Shown here piece after piece: positions 27,433-37,064 of a stretch of DNA of 64,000 bases (its first letter is position 1; every line of letters begins with the position of its first letter). This DNA comes from JBIOHP01 sp044449065 (GTDB taxonomy: Bacteria; Bacteroidota; Ignavibacteria; UBA10030; SZUA-254). The notes under the pieces were generated by a model. It searched no databases. It worked only from the letters and a program-made list of their open reading frames with translations, and was not told the DNA's origin. The stretch spans positions 171,748 through 235,747 of the forward strand of contig JBIOHP010000003.1 of assembly GCA_044449065.1 (NCBI GenBank). The letters run 5' to 3'. The translations under genes were made by a program, and so were the position numbers.

Positions 27433-30282
27433 ATGCCATTGAAACGAAGTATTATCATAATCACACTCAGTTTTATAACTCTGTTCAACATTTCCGCTCA
27501 GCAAAAAATAATGAAGGATTTGTTCAAAAAACCTCTTGAATTGAATGATATCCCTGCGCTCGAAAAACCGGATCGGAGCGTCATCCCTCCATTTTCAGTT
27601 ACTTCAACGCCGTTTTCCGTATATCAGGTAAATCCTGGCATCACCACACAACCCCAAAATGAACCGTCGGTTCGCATTAACCGTAAAAACAAAAAAAATA
27701 TGGTCGCCGCTTTTAGAGATTTTAGACTCGGGTCAAGTCCCGCGATAAGAAATATTGCGCTCTCCTCAACATCTGATGGCGGAGTAACCTGGAATGATCA
27801 ACTTGCGACATTTCGGTACATGGACCGCCATAGTGATCCCTCCGTGGGAGTTGATACAGCGGGTAATTTTTATGTTGTAACGCTTGATTATTACAATCCG
27901 AATAGTAATTCAAGAAATGCTCTTAGCCTTCGCAAATCAACGGATGGGGGATCAAGTTGGCTGGACCCGGTCGTAGCAGTTGATACTACGCTTTATAGTT
28001 TCCATGACCGCGAGATTTTAGCTGTCGATGATGGAAAAGAGAGTCCAAACAGTGGAAATGCCTATGTGAGTTGGACTGAATTCGGTGGAACCGGCGGTAT
28101 ACAGTGCGTCGCATCTGTTGATGGAGGAGCAAGTTTTTTATCGCCGGTAAAAGTCAGTGTGGGCACAAATGTGCAGGGATCAATGCCTATAACCGGTCCG
28201 AATGGCGAATTGTATGTTGTTTGGACAGATTTCACCAGTCCCAATCAGGTCATGTTTGCCAAATCAACAGATGCCGGGGCGAGTTTCGGAGCAAATGTGG
28301 TGGTATCCGATCTAAGCCATCAGCCGACTGATTTTATGTACATTAATGGAGGGATAGAGTCTTTTGGTTACGCCGTTGCGGCAGTAGATAAGACCCCATC
28401 CACACGGCGTGGAACTATCTATGTCACCTGGCAGAGTCTTGCGTATGGAGACGTTGACGTTCTATGCAGCAAATCTACCGACGGAGGTACAACTTGGAGT
28501 CCGGCGGTTCGCGTGAATAACGATTCGCTATCAAACGGCAGGGATCAATTTCATCAGTGGGTTACGGTGGACGATAGCGGTTGGGTTGACGTTGTATTTC
28601 TGGATCGGAGAAATGACCCTTCGAATATTCTTGCCGATGCATATTTTGCCCAATCGCGTGATGGAGGAGTTTCATTTAAAAATTATCGGCTCACCGCACA
28701 AAACTTCGATCCGCGGATTAATTATAACGCTGATGTTCGTATCGGAGATTATAGCGGTATCGACGGAGCGCTTGGAATGGTAGCGATGGTTTGGGCAGAT
28801 ACTCACCTCGGTAATCAGGATATTTTCTTGTCCCCGATCGGTCAATCTAAAAACGGAACGATTTCCGGGATCGCCTACGATGATATTAATGGCGACAGTG
28901 TTAAGGAATCGAACGAACATGGTATCGCAGGTATCAAAATGTACCTTGCCCGTGAAGCTAACCTCGACTCGGTAATTACCGATTCCTCAGGGACGTATAC
29001 GTTCCGCGGTTTATTTCCCGGTACCTATATTGTGAGCGAATCGCTTCCGCAACTCTACAACGCAACCGAACCTGCACCTGGATTTTATTCTATTACCATC
29101 CATGACACGGAAACAGTCGCAAATAAAAATTTCGGAAACCTGATCACCGGAGGAACCGTCATTTTTTCGGGCTGGAATCTTCTTTCGCTTCCAAAGAAAG
29201 TTCCCGACGGAAGAAAATCGGTCGTTTTTCCCTATGCCGCATCAGGAGCATTTGCTTATACAGAAGGATATATCCAAAAAGATACTCTGGTATTTGGAAC
29301 TGGATATTGGCTAAAGTTTAGTAACACTCAGCATATGTCGGTTATGGGAGACAGTGTTATAAACGATTCGATCTCGGTTCACGCAGGGTGGAATCTTATT
29401 GGGACGTTGACAGTACCGGTGCCGGTCGCTTCGATTAGTTCTACACCAAGCGGCATCATGAGTTCGCATTTTTTTGGATATAGTGGCAGTGGCTATCGAA
29501 TAGCGGATACGCTCAACGCTGGAGAGGGGTATTGGATAAAGGTGAGTGGGGATGGCGAATTGAAAATGTCCCCCGGTGCTATAAGTTCCCCGATAACAAG
29601 TCGAAGAGTTCAAACAGAAAAATTAAATACCATCGAAATTTCCGGGAACAATGGGCATTCACAAATATTATATTTTGGTATCGGTATCGATAATTCAAGC
29701 GCTATCACAGCGTCCGATCTTCCGCCAAAACCACCTGCGGGTATATTCGATGTTCGGTTCGGATCACAACGAACGATTGAATTAATTGACCCGACGAAAA
29801 TTATTCGTACGACATTACCCATTGAAATCCAGTCAAATGCCGCATCCCTTCACATTACCTGGAACATTAATCAGGATGGGATACGATATCGGCTTGTTGA
29901 GACGAAATCAGGAAAAAATATCGCAGGAGGATTTCTACAAGGCGCCGGGGAGGCAGACGTCGAAAATATCCCGATGATGCTCAGCGTAGAACCGGCGTTA
30001 GCCACGAAGGACATTCCTTCCAGTTTTTCGCTTGATCAGAATTACCCGAATCCTTTTAATCCTTCAACAATCATAACGTATAATCTCGCTCAGCCAACAT
30101 TTGTGAGATTGCGTATTTTTAATGTACTGGGACAAGAAGTGTCGACCTTGGTAAATGATTGGCAGCTCGCTTCGACATATAGCGTCACTCTTGACGCATC
30201 AAAGCTTGCCAGCGGTGTATATTATTATTCACTTGAGACGAAGGAGTTTACCTCGTCGAAAAAAATGATGCTAATACGATAA
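27433..30282 (+). CDS. T9SS-exported BNR-repeat protein with SdrD-like and sorting domains
   Basis: About 949 residues from the ATG at 27433, which sits just after a GGAG box and gives a signal peptide (MPLKRSIIIITLSFITLF). Asp-box repeats such as TSDGGVTWN, STDGGSSWL and STDGGTTWS over about 60-470 suggest a sialidase-like six-bladed propeller, but I did not find the full catalytic set of a sialidase. An SdrD-like B-fold domain follows at about 475-570 (GTISGIAYDDINGD). Two similar GWNL...GYW modules cover about 580-725. The last 86 residues are a T9SS type A sorting domain (SFSLDQNYPNPFNPST ... SGVYYYSLE). This marks it as a secreted or surface-bound cargo of the PorU/PorV machinery encoded 20 kb away. 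Confidence 0.9.
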   Translation: MPLKRSIIIITLSFITLFNISAQQKIMKDLFKKPLELNDIPALEKPDRSVIPPFSVTSTPFSVYQVNPGITTQPQNEPSVRINRKNKKNMVAAFRDFRLGSSPAIRNIALSSTSDGGVTWNDQLATFRYMDRHSDPSVGVDTAGNFYVVTLDYYNPNSNSRNALSLRKSTDGGSSWLDPVVAVDTTLYSFHDREILAVDDGKESPNSGNAYVSWTEFGGTGGIQCVASVDGGASFLSPVKVSVGTNVQGSMPITGPNGELYVVWTDFTSPNQVMFAKSTDAGASFGANVVVSDLSHQPTDFMYINGGIESFGYAVAAVDKTPSTRRGTIYVTWQSLAYGDVDVLCSKSTDGGTTWSPAVRVNNDSLSNGRDQFHQWVTVDDSGWVDVVFLDRRNDPSNILADAYFAQSRDGGVSFKNYRLTAQNFDPRINYNADVRIGDYSGIDGALGMVAMVWADTHLGNQDIFLSPIGQSKNGTISGIAYDDINGDSVKESNEHGIAGIKMYLAREANLDSVITDSSGTYTFRGLFPGTYIVSESLPQLYNATEPAPGFYSITIHDTETVANKNFGNLITGGTVIFSGWNLLSLPKKVPDGRKSVVFPYAASGAFAYTEGYIQKDTLVFGTGYWLKFSNTQHMSVMGDSVINDSISVHAGWNLIGTLTVPVPVASISSTPSGIMSSHFFGYSGSGYRIADTLNAGEGYWIKVSGDGELKMSPGAISSPITSRRVQTEKLNTIEISGNNGHSQILYFGIGIDNSSAITASDLPPKPPAGIFDVRFGSQRTIELIDPTKIIRTTLPIEIQSNAASLHITWNINQDGIRYRLVETKSGKNIAGGFLQGAGEADVENIPMMLSVEPALATKDIPSSFSLDQNYPNPFNPSTIITYNLAQPTFVRLRIFNVLGQEVSTLVNDWQLASTYSVTLDASKLASGVYYYSLETKEFTSSKKMMLIR

Positions 30283-30337
30283 GGAAGTTTGGGGATATGA
30301 ATCCGCCGAGGTAGGTTCCGCCGGATCCACAAATTGT

Positions 30338-30640
30338 TTAAACAAATATTCTTTGTGCAACGGGTTGTGCCTGGGGCAGCGTTAGGATTTTATTCGGAAC
30401 ATCCGGATTCTTCCCTGCATGGATCAATGTTTGAGGATTCTCATCAAGGGTCGCTCGCGTGAATTGTTCCCACTCCATAAATGGGACATTTCCAATAACC
30501 ATCGCTTAATGTGTGCCACATAGGTGCGCATTCCACCGGCGTAATCAATTATTCATACGGTAACAGAACGTATTCACCAGCCGGCGAATCGTTATATCGT
30601 CACACGAGCAATATCATGATGAGGTTTTCAATAGTGAGTA
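30338..30640 (-). pseudogene. Possible degraded coding remnant
   Basis: The 400-bp stretch between two genes has protein-like fragments on the minus strand in different frames. A 54-codon open frame (30338-30502) reads MVIGNVPFMEWEQF onwards and looks like a real C-terminus. Further upstream, RYNDSPAGEYVLLPYE and, after a stop, LIMILLV recall the VRYxDTPVGPYDELL stretch of acetoacetate-decarboxylase-like proteins. The frames are interrupted by stops, so if the resemblance holds it is a decayed gene. The match is weak and by eye only. Confidence 0.3.
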
Positions 30641-30689
30641 AAAGATGAATTACATAATTGTTGATATCGAACGATGGCTTTATCAGTAC

Positions 30690-31346
30690 CTATGGCGTCA
30701 GATTAAAATGAATTAAACATGAAGCGCTGATTCCAAACGCTTGATCGAGGTAACCAACAACATTCCCCTGATTTTCTTCAGCTAAAATTAGTTGGTCGTA
30801 GAATCTTCGCCGATAAACAGCAGTCAATGTCACTGAATAATTATCGCGCACAAAATATTCACCCCCTAATTCAACATGTTCACCTGATCCGGTGAATCCC
30901 GATTGGTTATTTAAGATAGTGGCTATTTCATAGCCAATGATAGCGACAGGATGAATCGAGCTGAAATTCCCGAAGCGATGCATCCATTCAACCGAACCGC
31001 CTCCCAGAGCAAATTTTGCCGGCTTGAGCAAAACAGTTTGATCGTCAATTCTTTCATTTCCGGTATAAATTTTAATATTGATCATGTTCGAGGAAGTGAC
31101 GTTGTACCCAAAGCCCACGTAAAAGGTGTTTGCGAGGTTCATGTACGAAGATAGCGACGCGAATGATGGAGAATATCCAATAAGTGTTGTAAATCCGCGG
31201 GGTACGGGAACCTGAGAAGTTGCATAGTTATTCGCGCTTGAATCGGAGATGGTGGTTCCATCTCCGGAATTGAAGAATTCCGTTGAGCATTTTGCGCTAA
31301 GCATTGTGAATAGAATCGTGATGGCAAGTAAGGATATCCGTCTCAT
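30690..31346 (-). CDS. Putative outer-membrane beta-barrel protein
   Basis: A 218-residue protein of no recognised family. It has a signal peptide (MRRISLLAITILFTMLSAKC) with a Cys close to the cleavage point; the usual lipobox is not exact, so lipidation is uncertain. The rest is a string of amphipathic beta strands (FYVGFGYNV, FALGGGSVEWMHRF, HVELGGEYFV, SVTLTAVYRRRFY), as in small outer-membrane barrels with eight or more strands. Its start codon overlaps the stop of the DUF2279 gene by four bases (ATGA), so both are translated from one message and probably act together at the outer membrane or periplasm. Confidence 0.7.
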   Translation of the reverse strand: MRRISLLAITILFTMLSAKCSTEFFNSGDGTTISDSSANNYATSQVPVPRGFTTLIGYSPSFASLSSYMNLANTFYVGFGYNVTSSNMINIKIYTGNERIDDQTVLLKPAKFALGGGSVEWMHRFGNFSSIHPVAIIGYEIATILNNQSGFTGSGEHVELGGEYFVRDNYSVTLTAVYRRRFYDQLILAEENQGNVVGYLDQAFGISASCLIHFNLTP

Positions 31347-32218
31347 AATTCGGTTTTTATATGATAGGTATAAAAAATGCCAAATTTAAGTTTACCATCT
31401 TCTAATCCGATTCCGGGAGCGGGAAGATGGAAGTAATCGAGCGCGCATAAGAAATCGTGAAGGATGCTGCTTTGAGTCTCAATTTTTGAAAAATTATAAT
31501 CGAGCGTCAGGTAATATAATCGATCCCCGCCTCCCAATTCATTAAGATTATGAGCGGCGAGTCCAAACGAAATCCCGAGCCACGAGGGAACAGCTTTTGC
31601 AGCATTATAGCTGAGCAAAAAATGCGGATCCATACTTACCCAAAATATCGTTCCTTCATAATCATCAATAAAAGTCCGGAATTTTTCAGAGCGCAAATCA
31701 TTCAGGTATTGATCGCTTGGGTGATAGCTATATTTTAGAGAAAAATTTTGCAATATAGGAAATTGATTCTGTGCGAGGGGGATGCTTGCTCCCATGATAT
31801 TTGAAATTGCGTCTCCCGGACTAAAACCGTAATCCTTATGATAGCCGTCTTCAACTTCTACGTACATCTGATAACTCAAGCCGATTAAGGACCCATAAAA
31901 CAGGCTGCTTTTTTCGCTAAAACCTGTCCATGAAAGAATTGAGTGCGCAAGTTTCGATTCAGTGTAAGCGCCATAGATATGTCCGCATTTATCAATGTTT
32001 AACGCGTAAGTCCAATCGTTTTCGAAACGGAAAGGTTGTCGTTCACCCTGCCACCATGCCTCACGCTGGTAGATATGAACCGCGGTGACGATCCCTGTCA
32101 TGACACCGAGGATGATTGCTGCTTTGGCAGGATTAATATTAGTTGAATCCTGCGCATGTGTTTGTCCGATCATGGTACTCAAAATCATGCTAAATATGAG
32201 GGAGGACCGTCTAATCAT
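31343..32218 (-). CDS. DUF2279-family protein
   Basis: A 291-residue protein of the DUF2279 family (YfiM-like), known in many Bacteroidota as a predicted envelope protein of unknown function. A signal segment is at about residues 1-22. The family core is seen at about 40-150: WWQGERQPFRFENDWTYALNIDKCGHIYGAYT, then FYGSLIGLSYQMYVEVEDGYHKDYGFSPGD. The conserved DKxGH, where H could bind metal or act in membrane association, is present as DKCGH. The C-terminal third contains beta strands (ISFGLAAHNL, LYYLTLDYNF) of a barrel-like character. It shares a four-base overlap with the next gene, so the two are co-expressed. Confidence 0.8.
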   Translation of the reverse strand: MIRRSSLIFSMILSTMIGQTHAQDSTNINPAKAAIILGVMTGIVTAVHIYQREAWWQGERQPFRFENDWTYALNIDKCGHIYGAYTESKLAHSILSWTGFSEKSSLFYGSLIGLSYQMYVEVEDGYHKDYGFSPGDAISNIMGASIPLAQNQFPILQNFSLKYSYHPSDQYLNDLRSEKFRTFIDDYEGTIFWVSMDPHFLLSYNAAKAVPSWLGISFGLAAHNLNELGGGDRLYYLTLDYNFSKIETQSSILHDFLCALDYFHLPAPGIGLEDGKLKFGIFYTYHIKTEL

Positions 32219-32374
32219 TTATCAAGTAGTAATTTGCGTAGATTTCCATTTGATAAAGCGGAAGCATTTATAGTTCATTTGAATTAAAATGTTAGCAAAC
32301 GATAATAATCACACGGGAATTTCACTTGTTGAGCTTTTATTGATGAATTAAAATGTAAAAATGAAGGAGATTAG

Positions 32375-32773
32375 TTAAATCAGGAGAGTTCGATTACGCA
32401 GATATCGGTTGAATCCCAAATTAAGGTCCTGATACCATACGCATTTTTGGTTTGAGAACACATCGCATGATTCATGGTTGAGTAGTTGTGAGGCAGCCAG
32501 CGATGGGCTATCCTGGTCAAAGATGATGTGTTTAAAAATAATGTGATTGTCATCCAGCGATTGGTTAGCCGGATCGTAATTTATACCTGATGAATTTGTG
32601 TTCGTATCTTGCGGCGATTCACTATCGGAGAGCGATGTGCATTCATCGAAATGAATCGCAATTGAATCAGAATAGATATCCGTGAGATTTGCGCCATCGA
32701 TAAATAAAACAACAATCGATACCCATGTGAGGAATATAAAATACTTCGCTGTGAATTGGAATACGGAAACCAT
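32375..32773 (-). CDS. Hypothetical membrane-anchored protein (uncertain gene)
   Basis: A 132-residue frame starting at the second ATG, which has a GGA-type site about eight bases upstream. A single hydrophobic segment at about residues 6-26 (FTAKYFIFLTWVSIVVLFI) could be a signal anchor. The remainder is acidic and rich in Ser and Asn. I do not recognise it, and no partner gene adjoins it. The composition is not clearly protein-like over its full length, so it may be a chance frame in a 776-bp spacer between the DUF2279 gene and the second propeller gene. The rest of that spacer, about 32774-33074, is AT-rich leader for the downstream gene and I see no other gene in it. Confidence 0.35.
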   Translation of the reverse strand: MVSVFQFTAKYFIFLTWVSIVVLFIDGANLTDIYSDSIAIHFDECTSLSDSESPQDTNTNSSGINYDPANQSLDDNHIIFKHIIFDQDSPSLAASQLLNHESCDVFSNQKCVWYQDLNLGFNRYLRNRTLLI

Positions 32774-33074
32774 ATGATCCAAACGATATTATTTTTTTGA
32801 GTAAATTGCAAATTTCTGGAGATTTCTTAAGAAAGATTAATATTGAGAGTGATGTTTTGATGTAGTACAAGAAGCTTCTTCAATTGTGTTTTGCACTTTC
32901 TCTTTAAAAATGTTATGTTTTAAGGCGTTTGTTCTTTATTAAAAACTGAAGATTCTCGCTGAACTATCTTCCGCCATAATAGGGGATGACAATATGCTCC
33001 CGATCTTGCGGGGAGCGGTGTTTGTTCACTCATCGAAAGATTTTGCCATGTGTAATATTAAAACGACTCCTGGA

Positions 33075-36000
33075 ATGATAAGAGTAAATTTCTTCATACT
33101 CCTCGCTGCGTTCCTCATAAGTAACCCACCACTGCTATTTGCAACGTCTCCTAACTCCGCTATGAGATATGACACGTCGTTTTATGGAAAGGTGCGATGG
33201 CGGGAGATCGGTCCATTCCGGGCAGGGCGTTCTATCGCTGTAACAGGGCATCGTGATCAACCAAATACGTTTTACTTTGGGGCGACAGGCGGGGGAATAT
33301 GGAAAACCGAAGACGGCGGTAACAAGTGGATAAATGTTTCGGATGGATTTTTAAAGGTTGGAATCGTTGGCGCTCTTGCTGTAGCTGAATCCGACCCCAA
33401 TGTTATCTACGCGGGCACAGGTGAATCGTGTATACGCGGCAACGCAATGCCGGGAGAGGGTATCTATAAATCTGTTGACGCTGGGAAATCATGGCAATTT
33501 TCCGGATTATCATCGGGGCAAACAATTAGTAAAATTCGTATCAATCCTAAAAATGAAAATTTAGTGTATGCAGCGGTGTTCGGTCATGTCTTCGGATCGA
33601 ATCCGGAGCGCGGAGTCTATCGTTCAAAGAATGGCGGTAAGGACTGGGAAAAAATATTATACAAAGATGAAAAAACAGGCGCTGTTGATCTTGAAATCGA
33701 TCCAATGAATCCCCGTATCATCTACGCGGCATTGTGGGAAGCGTATCGAAACCCGTGGACGTTCTCCAGCGGTGGACCGGGAAGCGGCTTGTGGAAATCG
33801 ACTGACGAGGGTGATACCTGGACTGATATTTCCAATAATAAAGGATTGCCAAAAGGAGTTAAAGGACGCATCGGAATCGCTGCTTCGGGAGCAAAATCCG
33901 GAAGAGTTTGGGCGTTAGTTGAGGCGAAGGAAGGCGGTTTGTTCCGTTCCGAGGACGCCGGTAAAACATGGTCGAAGGTGAACGAAGATCATGAAATTCG
34001 TCAGCGAGCATGGTATTATACACATATCTTCGCCGACCCCAAAGATCCCGATCTTTTGTATCTGTTAAATGTTGGATTCTATAAATCCATTGATGGCGGT
34101 AAAACGCTCAAACGTGTTTCTGTTCCTCACGGAGATAATCATGATCTGTGGATCAATACGGTTGATCCTAAAATTATGATCACCGGCGATGATGGCGGCG
34201 CCGCCGTGAGCTATAATGGGGGGCAGCAATGGACTGAAGAAAACGTACCGACTGCTCAGTTCTATCATGTCGTAGTCGATAGCCAATTTCCTTTTAAGGT
34301 GTACGGCGCGCAGCAGGATAACAGCACGATTGCGATCCCAAGCCGTACAACGGGATTCGGGATTGGTAAATCTGATTGGTATGGTGTCGGAGGGGGTGAA
34401 AGTGGTTTCGTCACTCCCGATTGGCAGGATCCCGAGATTGTTTATGCGGGAAGCTATGACGGACTGCTCACGCGATACGATCACCGTACAGATCAACAAC
34501 AGGATATTTCTGTTTGGCCCGATAATCCCATGGGCGCAGGCGCGGAAGGAACTAAGTATCGTTTTCAGTGGACCTACCCGATTGTAGTATCGAAATATGA
34601 TCCGAAGGTGCTCTATGCAACGGCAAATGTCGTGTTCAAAAGCTCGAACGAGGGAATGAGCTGGGAAAAAATTAGTCCGGACATCTCACGGAATGATACA
34701 TCAAAATTTCATGCCGCCGGCGGACCGATCACCAAAGATAATACCAGTGTCGAATACTACGGCACTATCTTTGCTTTTTCCGAATCCAAAGTGCGGAGCG
34801 ATGTTCTCTGGGCAGGAACGGACGACGGGTTGGTGCATGTAACAACCGATAATGGCGCCGGTTGGTCGGATGTTACGCCGCACGATCTGCCTTCCTGGTC
34901 GATGATGAGTATCATCGATGCTTCACCGTTCGAAGCGGGCGCCGCATATATTGCAGCCAATAGATATAAACTTGATGATTTCAAACCATACCTTTTTAAA
35001 ACAACCGATTTTGGCAAAAGCTGGAAAAAAATTGTCAATGGAATTCCGGAGAACGAATTCACCCATGTAATCCGCGCCGATCCAAACCGCGCCGGATTAT
35101 TATACGCGGGAACCGAGCGAGGGTTGTACGTTTCCTTCGATGATGGCGACAACTGGCAGCCGCTGCAGATGAATTTACCCGTTACCCCGATTCACGATAT
35201 CGCTATTCAAGCGCGGGATAAAGCTCTCGTTGTTGCAACTCACGGGCGATCTTTCTGGGTATTGGACGACCTTTCTCCAATCTATCAGATGAATGATGAT
35301 ATCGTAAAGTCTGATTATTATCTCTACAAACCCGGTGATACATACCGTGTGTTCGGTTTTTCTTTCGATCGACCGGGTTTGGCAATCGGGAAAAATCCTC
35401 CGAACGGTTCGGTTATTTATTATTATTTCAAACATACTCCCAGGGAGAAGGATAGCGTAAGATTGGCGTTTTATGATGAAGATGGAAAATTGATTAAAAA
35501 ATTTAACGGCAAGCCGTCTGTTACCGATGAATCGCCGGATAAGGAAGACGGTGACAATACTGATGTCGAATATTTCCCGGCGGATTCCGGATTGAATAGA
35601 TTTATCTGGGACATGCATTATCCGAAAGCAACTGATGTGAAAGGAGCGATATTCTGGGGTGGAACAACGGAGGGTCCGCTCGGTATCCCCGGTAAATATC
35701 AGGTGCGGTTGATAAGCGGCAAAGATAGCATGTCGCAGGAGTTCGTGATTAAAAAGGATCCTCGCGTGCAAACTTCACCGTCAGATTTTAAGGAACAATT
35801 CGATTTTCTTATTAAAATACGCGATAAAATTTCCGAGGCGCATCTTGCGGTCAATACGATCCGGGATATTAGGAGACAATCCAACGACCTGGTAAGCCGC
35901 CTTGATAAAAATCCGTCGAAAAAGATTATTCAGGATTCGGCTAAATCTTTAAATGATAAGCTAAGTAAAATTGAGAACGAAATTATTCAGACCAAGCTTA

Positions 36001-36254
36001 AAAGCGGGGAAGACGCTTTAAACTATCCGATCAAGTTAAATAATAAGATCGCGGTTATTGCAGACGTAGTTTCCAGCGCGGATACAAAACCGACCAGACA
36101 ATCGTATGATGTATTTAACGAACTTTCCGAAAAACTGGATAAACAGCTTACGAAATACAATAAAATACTCACAGATGATATTCCCGCATTCGAAATGCTG
36201 GTTAAAAATTTAAATATTCCTGTGATCATTTTGAAACCTGCAGATAAAAAATGA
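33075..36254 (+). CDS. Large secreted BNR/sortilin-type beta-propeller protein (paralogue 2)
   Basis: About 1059 residues from the ATG at 33075, chosen because it puts the signal peptide (MIRVNFFILLAAFLISN) at the true N-terminus; a longer reading from 32994 is possible. As in the gene at 7873, the protein opens with a REIGPFRAGRSIAVTGHRDQP segment, then repeated Asp boxes (KTEDGGNKW, KSVDAGKSW, RSEDAGKTW, KSTDEGDTW) forming two propellers, then a beta region and a helical end (about 860-1050). It has no T9SS sorting domain. The two proteins are clear paralogues by build and share phrases such as DPKNPD/DPKDPD. No enzymatic site is visible. Function is unknown. Confidence 0.85.
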   Translation: MIRVNFFILLAAFLISNPPLLFATSPNSAMRYDTSFYGKVRWREIGPFRAGRSIAVTGHRDQPNTFYFGATGGGIWKTEDGGNKWINVSDGFLKVGIVGALAVAESDPNVIYAGTGESCIRGNAMPGEGIYKSVDAGKSWQFSGLSSGQTISKIRINPKNENLVYAAVFGHVFGSNPERGVYRSKNGGKDWEKILYKDEKTGAVDLEIDPMNPRIIYAALWEAYRNPWTFSSGGPGSGLWKSTDEGDTWTDISNNKGLPKGVKGRIGIAASGAKSGRVWALVEAKEGGLFRSEDAGKTWSKVNEDHEIRQRAWYYTHIFADPKDPDLLYLLNVGFYKSIDGGKTLKRVSVPHGDNHDLWINTVDPKIMITGDDGGAAVSYNGGQQWTEENVPTAQFYHVVVDSQFPFKVYGAQQDNSTIAIPSRTTGFGIGKSDWYGVGGGESGFVTPDWQDPEIVYAGSYDGLLTRYDHRTDQQQDISVWPDNPMGAGAEGTKYRFQWTYPIVVSKYDPKVLYATANVVFKSSNEGMSWEKISPDISRNDTSKFHAAGGPITKDNTSVEYYGTIFAFSESKVRSDVLWAGTDDGLVHVTTDNGAGWSDVTPHDLPSWSMMSIIDASPFEAGAAYIAANRYKLDDFKPYLFKTTDFGKSWKKIVNGIPENEFTHVIRADPNRAGLLYAGTERGLYVSFDDGDNWQPLQMNLPVTPIHDIAIQARDKALVVATHGRSFWVLDDLSPIYQMNDDIVKSDYYLYKPGDTYRVFGFSFDRPGLAIGKNPPNGSVIYYYFKHTPREKDSVRLAFYDEDGKLIKKFNGKPSVTDESPDKEDGDNTDVEYFPADSGLNRFIWDMHYPKATDVKGAIFWGGTTEGPLGIPGKYQVRLISGKDSMSQEFVIKKDPRVQTSPSDFKEQFDFLIKIRDKISEAHLAVNTIRDIRRQSNDLVSRLDKNPSKKIIQDSAKSLNDKLSKIENEIIQTKLKSGEDALNYPIKLNNKIAVIADVVSSADTKPTRQSYDVFNELSEKLDKQLTKYNKILTDDIPAFEMLVKNLNIPVIILKPADKK

Positions 36255-36394
36255 TCAATTCGATTAAAAATCCAGCATATTCATAAAATAGGGGCATTTT
36301 TATGTGATTTAAAGCATTGGGTGATATTTATCATGCCGATAGTTATCGATTACATTGTATATTATGTTGTCGTTATGATGAAAGGATGACTACG

Positions 36395-36988
36395 ATGGCA
36401 TGGAAATATAGACATATTACCGGTGTCTTACTGGTAAATGATAAAAAGGGCAATAATGATGAAAAATCATTATCGCAATTTGACGGCAAACCGTTAATTC
36501 AGCATATCTCCGAAACACTGCAGGAAATTTTCGAGAAAGTGATTATTATTTCGGATTTTCCTGAAAAATACCAATTTCTCAAACTTCCAATTTACCCTGA
36601 AATTCTAAAAAACTGTGATCCGCTCGGTGCTATCCACTCAGCTCTTATAAATGTTGATACGGAAGAAGTTTTTATTATTTCAAGCGATATCCCCTTTATA
36701 AGAAAGGATATCATTAATTATGTTCTGAAAAAAGAAAATGGCGCCGATATTTCCGTTATGGCTACGGAAGGGAATGTCCATCCGTGTTGCGGTTTGTATA
36801 AAAGTTCATGTATTCTCCCTATCGCTATGAACTACACACGCGGCTTTGTTTCAATGCAAAGTTTGCTGGACCAGGTCTCAATTCAAGAGATCACTCCTGA
36901 TGCTGCAATGCAACAGATGGTAACGTACGCCCTCGGCAATGTAAATCCCCCTCGCATAAATTCGACGCTGGTTTCTTTAGCAGGATAG
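36395..36988 (+). CDS. MobA-like nucleotidyltransferase with degenerate loop
   Basis: About 197 residues from the ATG at 36395, picked for the AAAGGATG site seven bases before it. The fold follows MobA, the molybdenum cofactor guanylyltransferase: a hydrophobic first strand (HITGVLLV), then DGKPLIQHI, the acidic strand EEVFIISSDIPFI where Asp binds Mg2+, and the metal region HPCCGLY. But the nucleotide loop that should read GGxSxRMGxxK is NDKKGNNDEK, without the Arg and most Gly. It is therefore either specialised or inactive as a transferase. No other cofactor gene is nearby. It ends 76 bp before the convergent SDR gene. Confidence 0.7.
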   Translation: MAWKYRHITGVLLVNDKKGNNDEKSLSQFDGKPLIQHISETLQEIFEKVIIISDFPEKYQFLKLPIYPEILKNCDPLGAIHSALINVDTEEVFIISSDIPFIRKDIINYVLKKENGADISVMATEGNVHPCCGLYKSSCILPIAMNYTRGFVSMQSLLDQVSIQEITPDAAMQQMVTYALGNVNPPRINSTLVSLAG

Positions 36989-37064
36989 TCGTTAACCGCC
37001 GCTTTTGAGAGGTGAAAGAAAAGTATTTATTTCTGTATCATCGGCGGGTGTGTGATGAGCCCGC

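Noticed and set aside
35175..35771. 198-codon minus-strand frame
   Set aside because: Antisense to the BNR-propeller protein; no domain and no ribosome site. Explained by codon bias.
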